Below are positions 6,578 to 12,166 of a DNA stretch of 12,166 nt, in pieces; positions within the stretch are counted from its first letter, which is position 1, and each line of letters starts with the position of its first letter. The notes under the pieces were generated by a model. The model was given only the letters and a program-made list of their open reading frames with translations, was not told where the DNA came from and did no database searches. Source of the DNA: JBFWQM01 sp050249455. GTDB lineage: Bacteria; Pseudomonadota; Alphaproteobacteria; MPNO01; VGEU01. The stretch covers positions 1 through 12,166 of the forward strand of contig JBFWQM010000172.1 of assembly GCA_050249455.1 (NCBI GenBank), given 5' to 3'. Both the position numbers and the translations under genes were made by a program.

Positions 6578-6949
6578 ATGATGACTTCAGCAGCGACGAT
6601 CTTCACCGTGCGTGACTTGGCGGCCAGCGTCGCGTTCTACCGCGACAGGCTTGGTTTCACTGTCACGTTCGAGTACGGCGAACCGGCTTACTACGCCTGC
6701 CTGTGCCGCGATGAGGTCGGCCTCCACCTGCGCTCCGGTCATGGCAGCCCGTCATGGCGCCCAGGTAACGGCGCGCTCGCGGTGTTCGTCACGGACGTCG
6801 ATGCGCTCTACGACGAGCTGCTGGCGCGTGGTGCGCGTCCGCCCAAGCCGCCGCAGGACTACGCCTATGGGATGCGCGACTTCACGATTGAAGATCCCGA
6901 CGGCAACGAGATCACCCTCGGCATGGCGACCGGTGAGCCCGCGACATAG
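6578..6949 (+). CDS. VOC superfamily protein (glyoxalase/bleomycin-resistance fold)
   Basis: This 123-residue single-domain VOC protein would form a dimer with two beta-alpha-beta-beta-beta modules. The first module includes 'IFTVRDLAASVAFYRDRLGFTVTFEYGEPAYYACLCRDEVGLHL' (8-51). The second ends in the typical 'DFTIEDPDGNEITLG' (102-116). His50 and the late Glu (about 112) sit where metal ligands lie in metal-binding members. The substrate is unknown: the fold covers glyoxalases, antibiotic-binding proteins and dioxygenases. A GGAGG ribosome site stands 7 bases before the first of two tandem ATG codons. Its codons use T and A in third position more often than the neighbours do (for example ggt, cat, gct, cca), a weak hint of recent acquisition or low expression. 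Confidence 0.88.
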   Translation: MMTSAATIFTVRDLAASVAFYRDRLGFTVTFEYGEPAYYACLCRDEVGLHLRSGHGSPSWRPGNGALAVFVTDVDALYDELLARGARPPKPPQDYAYGMRDFTIEDPDGNEITLGMATGEPAT

Positions 6950-7035
6950 CCGGCCGCGTTGGTCGCAGCATGCCGACGTGCGCGCCGTGATCCGTTGCGT
7001 TAGGTTGCGGCGTTCGGCGGCGGGAGCGGCAAGCG

Positions 7036-7398
7036 ATGGCGGGCACGGTCACCCTCTACGGCATCAGGAACTGCGACACGATGAAGAAGGCGCGGACGTG
7101 GCTCGATGCCCACGGCGTCGCCTACGCCTTTCACGACTACAAGGCGTCCGGCATCGGCCGCGACGTGCTGCAGGGCTGGGCCCGCGCGGTGGGGTGGGAG
7201 ACGCTGCTCAACCGCGCCGGCACCACCTTCCGCAAGCTGCCTGAGGCCGACCGCGCCGACCTCGACGAAGGCAAGGCGGTCGCGCTGATGGCCGCGCAGC
7301 CGTCGATGATCAAGCGCCCCGTCCTCGACCTCGGCGGCCGCCTCCTGGTCGGCTTCAAGCCCGACCGGTACGCCGAGGCTTTGAACGGGCGGCAGTGA
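7036..7398 (+). CDS. ArsC/Spx-family thioredoxin-fold protein, YffB-like
   Basis: This 120-residue protein closely follows the E. coli YffB pattern. It has an N-terminal 'VTLYGIRNCDTMKKARTWLDAHGVAYAFHDYK' (5-36) with a single redox cysteine C13 in the thioredoxin-fold position. A 'WETLLNRAGTTFRKL' segment (54-68) and a late 'MIKRPVLDLGGRLLVGF' (91-107) with the R-P pair follow. Members of this family are related to glutaredoxin-dependent arsenate reductase and to Spx. YffB itself has not been shown to reduce arsenate efficiently, and no ars genes lie nearby, so arsenic resistance should not be assumed. The protein is cytosolic. The ribosome site is CGGGAG, about 9 bases before the ATG. It converges on the SRPBCC gene with 34 bp between. 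Confidence 0.9.
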   Translation: MAGTVTLYGIRNCDTMKKARTWLDAHGVAYAFHDYKASGIGRDVLQGWARAVGWETLLNRAGTTFRKLPEADRADLDEGKAVALMAAQPSMIKRPVLDLGGRLLVGFKPDRYAEALNGRQ

Positions 7399-7432
7399 CG
7401 AGGAACGACGGTCCGACCGCGCCATCCCGGCG

Positions 7433-7915
7433 TCAGAGCGTCGCCGCCAGCGCGGCGAGCTGGTCGGCGCACTGGCCCCAGCCTTCGTGGAAGCCCATCT
7501 TCTCGTGCGCCGCGCGGTCCTCCGCCGTCCAGTGGCGGCAGCGCGCGGTGTAGCGGGTCCTGCCGGCTTCGTCGGCGAAGGTGACGATCACGGTCATGAA
7601 CGGCTTCTCGCTCGGCTGCCAGCCGGCGGTGTAGGCGTCGGTGACCACCAGCCGCTCGTGCGGCACGACCTCCAGGTAGACGCCGCGGCACGGCATGTCG
7701 GCGCCGTCTGGGCCGCGCATCACGAAGTAGTTCTCGCCGCCCGGCCGCACGTCGAGCGCCGCCTCGGTGACGACGTAGGGCAGGGGGGCGAACCACTGCT
7801 TCAGCAGCGCCGGCTCGGTCCAGGCGCGCCACAGGCTGGCGCGCGGGGCGTCGATCAGGCGGGTCAGCACCAGCTCCCGGTCGCTGACCGGGGTCGGGTT
7901 GGCGGCATCGTTCAT
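7433..7915 (-). CDS. SRPBCC (AHSA1/START-like) domain protein
   Basis: This 160-residue protein of the AHSA1-type SRPBCC group has a helix-grip fold that binds hydrophobic ligands. The signature start 'ELVLTRLIDAPRASLWRAWTEPALLKQWFAP' is at about 14-44. The middle 'DVRPGGENYFVMRGPDGADMPCRGVYLEVVPHERLVVTD' and the C-terminal helix 'HEKMGFHEGWGQCADQLAALAATL' complete the domain. The ligand is unknown. In many genomes such genes pair with ArsR-type regulators, but none is present here. I chose the ATG at 7915 because AAGGAG precedes it by 8 bases and the domain begins soon after; the open frame runs back to 8020 but the extra residues are not family-like. It is transcribed divergently from the small membrane protein gene at 8026. 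Confidence 0.9.
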   Translation of the reverse strand: MNDAANPTPVSDRELVLTRLIDAPRASLWRAWTEPALLKQWFAPLPYVVTEAALDVRPGGENYFVMRGPDGADMPCRGVYLEVVPHERLVVTDAYTAGWQPSEKPFMTVIVTFADEAGRTRYTARCRHWTAEDRAAHEKMGFHEGWGQCADQLAALAATL

Positions 7916-8025
7916 CGGCGTGCTCCTTGCTGCGTCGCCCCGAGGACGGCCGGCGGGCGCGCGGACCGACACCGGCCGGCGGAAAAAGCTGCTAGGATCG
8001 GTCGCGACCCGGCAGGACACCAGGC

Positions 8026-8208
8026 ATGCTGCCCAAGCTGATCGGCGGGCTCGTCGCTTTCGCCGCGTTCCTCGTCTACTTCTCGCTCGTCGGCACGACC
8101 CCTGTCTGGGAGACCTTCATCGGCGTCGCCGTCACGATCGGCGCCGGCCTGTGGGCGTACTGGCAGGCCGACCGCTGGCTGCGGCGGCGCGGCGGCGACC
8201 GGCCCTGA
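8026..8208 (+). CDS. Small two-helix membrane protein, hypothetical
   Basis: This 60-residue protein has two predicted membrane helices, at about 4-22 ('KLIGGLVAFAAFLVYFSLV') and 30-46 ('TFIGVAVTIGAGLWAYW'). An Arg-rich C-terminal tail ('RWLRRRGGDRP') should face the cytoplasm, which would put both ends inside by the positive-inside rule. I do not recognise a family. AGGACACC lies 4-12 bases before the ATG as a modest ribosome site, and TAGGAT (7993-7998) is a possible -10 box. The stop codon is only 4 bp from the stop of the opposing META lipoprotein gene. Its hydropathy is too regular for a chance frame in GC-rich DNA, but no homologue was checked. Confidence 0.65.
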   Translation: MLPKLIGGLVAFAAFLVYFSLVGTTPVWETFIGVAVTIGAGLWAYWQADRWLRRRGGDRP

Positions 8209-8212
8209 GCCG

Positions 8213-8626
8213 TCAACCGGCCGGCGCGGGCGCCAGCCGCACCGCCACCTTGCCGTCGCCGTCGAGCAGCAGCAGCGCCCGGTCCTCGATGCGCCAGCGC
8301 GCCACGGTCGCCAGGGCCTCGAAAAAGCGCTGCTCCTGATCCATCTGCGGCGGCGGGCAGGCCATGCGGGTGGCGGCCATCGGTCCCAGCGCGATCGCCG
8401 CACCGGAGACGCGTGCCGTGCCGCTGTAGCGGTTGCAGCCGCCGATGCCGAAGGCGCGGCCGTCGGCGACGATCTCCAGGGTGGTGCGCGCCGGTTCAGC
8501 GACCGCACGGCCGCCGATCTCCTGCGCCGTCCACCGGCCCTGCGGCGTCGATGCACCGTCGCCGGTCGCGCTGCAGGCGGCGAGCGCGGCGGCGGCCACG
8601 GCAAGCGCCCATCGGCTGGATGTCAC
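8213..8626 (-). CDS. META-domain (HslJ-like) lipoprotein
   Basis: This 137-residue protein starts at a GTG (8626) preceded by GGGGGA. An N-terminal signal (1-17) ends in the lipobox LAAC, with C18 as the predicted lipidated residue, so the protein should be anchored at the outer or inner membrane facing the periplasm. The META domain spans about 30-133: 'GRWTAQEIGGRAV' opens it, 'FGIGGCNRYSGTARVSG' (59-75) is the core motif, and 'MAATRMACP' (83-91) carries a second cysteine. C64 and C90 may form a disulfide. E. coli HslJ is a heat-shock-induced member linked to novobiocin resistance; the molecular function of the domain is not settled. The open frame continues upstream to 10471 antisense to the DUF2254 gene, but the signal peptide and ribosome site fix the start here. 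Confidence 0.85.
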   Translation of the reverse strand: MTSSRWALAVAAAALAACSATGDGASTPQGRWTAQEIGGRAVAEPARTTLEIVADGRAFGIGGCNRYSGTARVSGAAIALGPMAATRMACPPPQMDQEQRFFEALATVARWRIEDRALLLLDGDGKVAVRLAPAPAG

Positions 8627-8758
8627 GGTTCGTCCCCCGAATGCCCGGTCCGACTCTAGCCCGGCGGCCGGCCGTGTCCATCGTCGCGGCCGATGCAACC
8701 AAAGGTCACCCCGCGCGTTCCGTCCGACCCACCGTGCAGGCACCGCACTCGTCCCGAC

Positions 8759-10030
8759 ATGATTTCCGGCAAGCTGCTGTTCGAACTGGGACGCCTCGTG
8801 CGGCGCCTGTGGTTCCGCCCCGCCGTCTACAGCATCGTGGCGGTGGCGACCGTGGCGCTCGCCGTCGTCGTGCCGCCGTTCCTGCCGCCGGAAGTCAAGC
8901 CGCCGGTGACGCTCGAAGGCAAGGCGGTCGATACGGTGCTCACCGTCCTCGCGTCCAGCATGCTGGCCGTGGTCACGTTCTCGCTGTCGGCCCTGGTCGC
9001 CGCGCTGGCCGAGGCGACGCGATCGGCGACGCCGCGCGCGACGACGCTGTTGATGGAGGACGGGGCGGTCCAGAACACGCTGTCGACCTTCGTCGGCGCG
9101 TTCCTGTTCGCGGTCGTCGGCATCCTGGGCGTTTCCGGCAGCATCTACACCGAGGTGGGCCGCTTCATCCTTTTCGCGGCGACCGCCGTGGTGATCACGA
9201 TCGTGGTGGTCGCCCTGGTCAACTGGATCGAGCGGATCTCGCGGCTGGGCCGCGTGGGTGAGACCATCGACCGGGTGGAGCGTGCGACGGCCGAGGCCTT
9301 CGCCGCGTATGCCATTGATCCGGGCCTCGGCGGCGTGGGCCCGCCGCTCGATGCGCCCGAAGGCCCGGTCGTGCTCGCCCCGCGCATCGGCTACGTCCAG
9401 CACATCGACGTGCCGCGCATCGCGGAGGCCGCGGAGGCCGCAGGCGCGACCGTGCACCTTTCCGTGCGCCCGGGGGCGTTCGTCGATCCGTCGCGGCCGA
9501 TCGCCACGATCTCGGGCGGCGCCGGCGACGGAACGATCGCCGACTGCGTGCGCACCGCCGTGACGGTCGGCGACCAGCGCTCGTTCAGCCAGGACCCGCG
9601 CTTCGGCGTCGTGGTGCTGAGCGAGATCGCGGTCCGCGCGCTGTCGCCCGGCGTCAACGATCCCGGCACCGCGATCGACGTCATCGGCACGATCGTGCGC
9701 CTCATGTGGCAGTGGCAGGACGCCGCGGCGGCGGCGGAACCGGCGCCGGGCACGCAGTTGGTGAGCGTTCCGCTGCTCGATCCCGTCGACATCCTGGAGG
9801 ATGCGTTCCGTCCGGTCGGGCGCGACGGCGCGGGCGTCGTCGAGGTCGCCGCCCGGCTGGCCCGCGGCCTGTGCAGCCTCGCCCACGCGCCCGATCCGGC
9901 GCTCGCCGGGGCGGCCCGCGCACGCCTCGACGACCTGCTGCAGCGGATGCGCGCGGCCGAGGCTCAGCCCGCCGACCTGGATTCGGTGCAGCGCGTCGTC
10001 GCGCGCCACCTGCCGGCCGTTCCGCGCTGA
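8759..10030 (+). CDS. DUF2254 family membrane protein
   Basis: This 423-residue predicted inner-membrane protein of unknown function has the DUF2254 pattern. Hydrophobic helices are at about 22-42, 58-82, 108-130 and 135-157. A large soluble C-terminal region follows, with the family block 'GDQRSFSQDPRFGVVVLSEIAVRALSPGVNDPGTA' (271-305). The start choice is uncertain: an ATG at 8693 in the same frame adds 22 Pro/Arg-rich residues unlike a membrane-protein start. I prefer the ATG at 8759, which begins 'MISGKLLFELGRLVRRLWFRPA' and runs straight into the first helix, although neither has a good ribosome site. It is divergent from the META lipoprotein, with 132 bp between starts. It is followed after 91 bp by the IPP isomerase gene on the same strand. 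Confidence 0.87.
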   Translation: MISGKLLFELGRLVRRLWFRPAVYSIVAVATVALAVVVPPFLPPEVKPPVTLEGKAVDTVLTVLASSMLAVVTFSLSALVAALAEATRSATPRATTLLMEDGAVQNTLSTFVGAFLFAVVGILGVSGSIYTEVGRFILFAATAVVITIVVVALVNWIERISRLGRVGETIDRVERATAEAFAAYAIDPGLGGVGPPLDAPEGPVVLAPRIGYVQHIDVPRIAEAAEAAGATVHLSVRPGAFVDPSRPIATISGGAGDGTIADCVRTAVTVGDQRSFSQDPRFGVVVLSEIAVRALSPGVNDPGTAIDVIGTIVRLMWQWQDAAAAAEPAPGTQLVSVPLLDPVDILEDAFRPVGRDGAGVVEVAARLARGLCSLAHAPDPALAGAARARLDDLLQRMRAAEAQPADLDSVQRVVARHLPAVPR

Positions 10031-10121
10031 CGCCGGCCGGGTCAGCGCGACCGCGTCGCGTTCGCCGCGCCGTTGCTCTATGGTCGGCCACCGGCTGCGG
10101 CCGGCGGAGCGGGGAGAGGCG

Positions 10122-11186
10122 ATGGCGAAGGGCCGCGACAAGGCCGGCGGCGGCATCGAGGGGCGCAAGCGCGAGCACATCGAGACCGTGCTCAACGCCG
10201 ACGTCGCGGCGAAAGGCGTCACCGCGGGCTTCGAGCGATTCTTCCTCGAGCACGTCGCGCTGCCCGAGATCGACCTCGACGCGGTGGACCTTTCCGCGTC
10301 GCTGTTCGGCCGCCGGCTGGCCGCGCCTTTCCTGATCTCCTCGATGACCGGCGGCACCGCGGCGGCGCAGGCGATCAACCTGCACCTCGCGGAGGCGGCG
10401 CAGCGGCTCGGCATCGCGATGGGGCTGGGCTCGCAGCGCGCGGCGGTGGAGCGGCCGGCGCTTGCCGACACCTACAAGGTCCGCCACGTGGCGCCGGACG
10501 TGCTGCTGTTCGCCAATATCGGCGCCGTGCAGCTCGGCCTCGGCTACGGCGTCGACGAGGCGCGCCGCGCGGTCGACATGATCGAGGCCGACGCGCTCTT
10601 CCTCCACCTCAACCCATTGCAGGAGGCGGTCCAGGCCGGCGGCGACCGCGACTGGTCGGGCCTGCTCGCGCGAATCGAGGCGCTGTGCCGGGCGCTGCCG
10701 GTGCCGGTCGCCGCCAAGGAGGTCGGCAACGGCATCGGCGCGGCGACGGCGCGCCGACTGGTCGACTCCGGGGTCGCGGCGATCGACGTCGCCGGCGCCG
10801 GCGGCACCAGCTGGAGCGAGGTCGAGGCGCACCGCCAGCCGGACCCGTTCGTGCGCAAGGTCGCGCACGGCTTCGCCGGCTGGGGCATCCCGACCGCGCT
10901 GGCCGTGGCCGAGGTGGCCGCCGCGCTGCCCGGCGTGCCGGTGATCGCGTCGGGCGGCGTGCGCAGCGGAATCGATGCGGCGACGGCGATCCGGCTGGGC
11001 GCCGCGCTCGCCGGCACCGCCGCCCCGGTGCTGGGCGGCGCGACCGAGACGGCGGATGCCGTGCACGAACGGCTGCGCGCGATGATCGAGGAGCTGCGCA
11101 TCGCCGCGTTCTGCGCCGGCGCGCCCGACCTCGCCGCGCTGCGCCGCGCCGTGCTGCGGCGGCACGCCGACTGGTCGGTGGTGTGA
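10122..11186 (+). CDS. fni: Isopentenyl-diphosphate delta-isomerase, type 2
   Basis: This FMN- and NAD(P)H-dependent, Mg-requiring enzyme interconverts isopentenyl and dimethylallyl diphosphate, feeding isoprenoid and quinone synthesis in the cytosol. It is 354 residues long, a typical length for the family. Visible motifs in order are RKREHI (15-20), LISSMTGG (71-78), GLGSQR (101-106), HLNPLQEAVQ (162-171, with the Gln and the Mg-binding Glu), KEVGNGI (199-205), DVAGAGGTSWSEVE (222-235), WGIPT (254-258), the FMN-phosphate loop ASGGVRSGID (276-285) and a late 'AAPVLGGA'. I chose the ATG at 10122 because GGGGAGAGG lies just before it. Upstream in-frame codons to 9801 overlap the DUF2254 gene and are shadows. 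No mevalonate or MEP pathway gene is adjacent; a Nudix gene follows after 59 bp. That Nudix protein is not type 1 isomerase, which is itself a Nudix-fold protein. Confidence 0.97.
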   Translation: MAKGRDKAGGGIEGRKREHIETVLNADVAAKGVTAGFERFFLEHVALPEIDLDAVDLSASLFGRRLAAPFLISSMTGGTAAAQAINLHLAEAAQRLGIAMGLGSQRAAVERPALADTYKVRHVAPDVLLFANIGAVQLGLGYGVDEARRAVDMIEADALFLHLNPLQEAVQAGGDRDWSGLLARIEALCRALPVPVAAKEVGNGIGAATARRLVDSGVAAIDVAGAGGTSWSEVEAHRQPDPFVRKVAHGFAGWGIPTALAVAEVAAALPGVPVIASGGVRSGIDAATAIRLGAALAGTAAPVLGGATETADAVHERLRAMIEELRIAAFCAGAPDLAALRRAVLRRHADWSVV

Positions 11187-11245
11187 CGGTTTACAGGAGC
11201 GCGGCGTCCCGCCACAGTGCGCCCCGGACAACGGAACGAAGAGAC

Positions 11246-11950
11246 ATGCTGGACCCCAGGCAACCGGTGCGCGAGCCCGGTACGCGAGCGGTGCGCCCCA
11301 AGGACGCCGCGACCCTGATCGTCTATCGCCGCCAGGGCGGCGTCGTCGAGGTGCTGATGGGCGAGCGCCACAGCAAGCACCGCTTCCTGCCGCAGCGCTA
11401 CGTCTTCCCCGGCGGCCGGCTCGACCCGACCGATTCGCGCGTGCGGGTGGCTGCCGACCTCGACCCGGAAGTGGCGGCGGCGATGCACCGCACGATGGCG
11501 CCGTCGCGCGCCCGCTCGCTGGCCGCGGCGGCGATCCGCGAGACGTTCGAGGAGACTGGCCTCCTGATCGGAGCCCCCGATCCCAAGCCCGGCCGGCCGG
11601 TGCCGGACGGCTGGAAGGCGTTCTTCGCCACCGGCCTCGCGCCGGCGCTCGCGCATCTGGAATACGTCGCGCGCGCGGTGACGCCGCCGATCCGGCCGAT
11701 CCGGTTCAACGCGCGGTTCTTCATGATCGAGGCGTCGCACCTGTCGGGCGAGATGGGCGGCTCGGGCGAGCTCCTGAACCTCCACTGGGTGCCGATCGCC
11801 GACGCCCGCCGCCTCGACATCCCGGCGATCACCGGCAAGGTGCTCGGCCATATCGAGGAGCTGACCGCCTACGACCGCCGCCCGTCGTCGGACCGGCCGG
11901 TGCCGTCCTACCGGCACACGCCGAACGGGCACGTCCGGTACGACGAGTGA
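11246..11950 (+). CDS. Nudix hydrolase with expanded Nudix box (NUDT7/8/19-like group)
   Basis: This 234-residue Nudix-fold protein would hydrolyse a nucleoside-diphosphate-linked compound. Strand 1 'AATLIVYRR' (21-29) and 'VEVLMGERHSKHRFLPQRYVFPGGRLDPTD' (34-63) lead into the Nudix region. The catalytic helix REtfEEtG (98-105, with Glu 99, 102 and 103) is separated from the glycine pair (56-57) by about 40 residues, where the standard box has far fewer. Such an insertion is known in the NUDT19 type, some of which act on CoA derivatives, so a CoA or acyl-CoA diphosphatase role is possible but not shown. The C-terminal part (153-205) includes 'RFNARFFMIEA' and a final helix. The start ATG has only a weak GAAGAG ribosome site. 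It probably shares a transcript with fni. Confidence 0.88.
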   Translation: MLDPRQPVREPGTRAVRPKDAATLIVYRRQGGVVEVLMGERHSKHRFLPQRYVFPGGRLDPTDSRVRVAADLDPEVAAAMHRTMAPSRARSLAAAAIRETFEETGLLIGAPDPKPGRPVPDGWKAFFATGLAPALAHLEYVARAVTPPIRPIRFNARFFMIEASHLSGEMGGSGELLNLHWVPIADARRLDIPAITGKVLGHIEELTAYDRRPSSDRPVPSYRHTPNGHVRYDE

Positions 11951-11971
11951 CCTGAAATCCGGGGGCGGCTC

Positions 11972-12050
11972 ACCCCCATCCAACCCTCCCCCGTCGAGGG
12001 GGAGGGCGTTCTTCCCCCTCCCCTCGCGGGAGGGGGTTGGGGGAGGGGGT
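11972..12050. repeat. G/C-run double-hairpin intergenic repeat
   Basis: Two perfect 9-bp stems with 5-base loops stand side by side: 11984-11992 with 11998-12006, and 12014-12022 with 12028-12036. Outer C-runs (11973-11977) and G-runs (12045-12049) can also pair, so the element forms a nested inverted repeat. Sequences of this C-run/G-run type are scattered between genes in many GC-rich proteobacterial genomes; that this is one copy of a family is inference from pattern. It lies 21 bases past the Nudix stop and between convergent genes, so it could end transcripts from both sides. Open frames across it are spurious. Confidence 0.75.
12028..12049 (+). other. Canonical G-quadruplex pattern
   Basis: The plus strand has four G-tracts (3, 5, 5 and 5 Gs) separated by A, TT and A. 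This meets the G3+N1-7 rule with very short loops, which favour stable quadruplexes. It overlaps the second hairpin's 3' arm, so hairpin and quadruplex would compete. It would appear in the RNA of the Nudix transcript. Confidence 0.6.
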
Positions 12051-12080
12051 CTCGCCGGGTCCGGGAACGAGGCGCTCGGG

Positions 12081-12166
12081 CTACATCCGCAGGACGTGCG
12101 GCCGCTCGGCGGCGAGCCGGCGCATGTACCATGCCCAGGCGCGGCTGATCATGGTGTCGGAGCGCA
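12081..12166 (-). CDS. C-terminal end of an unidentified protein (cut by window edge)
   Basis: A minus-strand frame enters from the right edge and ends at TAG (12083 down to 12081), giving a tail that reads 'RSDTMISRAWAWYMRRLAAE' and then 'RPHVLRM'. The codons show strong G/C third positions like the neighbouring genes, and the tail looks like an amphipathic helix. I do not recognise the family. It converges with the Nudix gene across the repeat. Confidence 0.5.
   Translation of the reverse strand, partial: RSDTMISRAWAWYMRRLAAERPHVLRM

Noticed and set aside
7036..7398. Arsenic resistance function for the ArsC-like protein
   Set aside because: It matches the YffB subgroup and no ars regulator or pump is nearby, so the fold alone does not support that role.
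34..8000. Many scattered GCCGGC / CCGGCCGG palindromes (for example near 5060, 7950 and 7970)
   Set aside because: Short GC palindromes arise by chance throughout DNA of this composition; only those with long stems or clear placement were kept.
8621..8634. TGTCACG followed by CGTC on the plus strand, resembling an ECF41 promoter
   Set aside because: The two boxes are only about 3-4 bases apart and lie at the start of a minus-strand gene, so the spacing does not fit.
8627..10471. Minus-strand extension of the META lipoprotein frame across the DUF2254 gene
   Set aside because: The frame is antisense to a recognisable membrane protein, its residues are low-complexity Arg/His/Asp, and a signal peptide with lipobox and ribosome site fixes the start at 8626.
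11908..12132. 74-codon minus-strand frame across the intergenic repeat
   Set aside because: It is a translation of the G/C-run hairpin repeat (Pro/Arg/Gly-rich) and overlaps the end of the Nudix gene.

Overview
This is a very GC-rich chromosomal window (about 70% G+C by eye). It looks like a free-living bacterium, most likely a high-GC proteobacterium and perhaps an alphaproteobacterium. That placement is inference: it rests on base composition, the gene content (an E. coli-type IlvD, a YffB-like ArsC protein, type 2 IPP isomerase, DUF4126 and DUF2254 proteins) and a G/C-run hairpin repeat of a kind I associate with such genomes. No rRNA, tRNA, CRISPR array, transposase, integrase or phage gene is visible. 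Every gene but one is complete; the right edge cuts a minus-strand gene.

Left part (1-3020, all minus strand): a compact ECF41-type sigma-factor module. The sigma factor (2080-2949) has sigma2 and sigma4 regions plus a SnoaL-like C-terminal domain with the family's WLPEP, DGGGK and NPxKL motifs. Downstream of it lie an FAD/NAD(P)H oxidoreductase related to type II NADH dehydrogenases (726-1988) and a free-standing SnoaL-like protein (53-619). Both the sigma gene and the oxidoreductase gene are preceded by a TGTCAC(A/G)-N16-CGTC element, the reported ECF41 promoter architecture, with identical 16-bp spacers. The module is therefore predicted to be self-activating and to drive the oxidoreductase, probably with the SnoaL-like gene.

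Middle part (3179-6338, minus strand): ilvD, the dihydroxy-acid dehydratase of branched-chain amino acid synthesis, with all catalytic and cluster residues in place; a divergent NADAR-family protein with a 60-70-residue N-terminal extension; and a DUF4126 membrane protein. The ilvD leader contains a large imperfect GC palindrome and a small AT-rich palindrome.

Next (6578-8626): small independent genes in mixed orientation. They are a VOC/glyoxalase-fold protein, a YffB-like ArsC/Spx-family protein, an AHSA1-type SRPBCC protein, a 60-residue two-helix membrane protein and a META-domain (HslJ-like) lipoprotein that converges on it with a 4-bp gap.

Right part (8759-11950, plus strand): a DUF2254 membrane protein, type 2 isopentenyl-diphosphate isomerase (fni) and a Nudix hydrolase with an expanded Nudix box. 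A G/C-run double-hairpin repeat with a canonical G-quadruplex pattern then separates the Nudix gene from the C-terminal end of an unidentified minus-strand gene.

No stretch longer than 300 bases lacks a gene. The longest gaps are about 230-240 bases, at 2950-3178 and 6339-6577. The most interesting system here is the ECF41 regulon with its two matching promoters.
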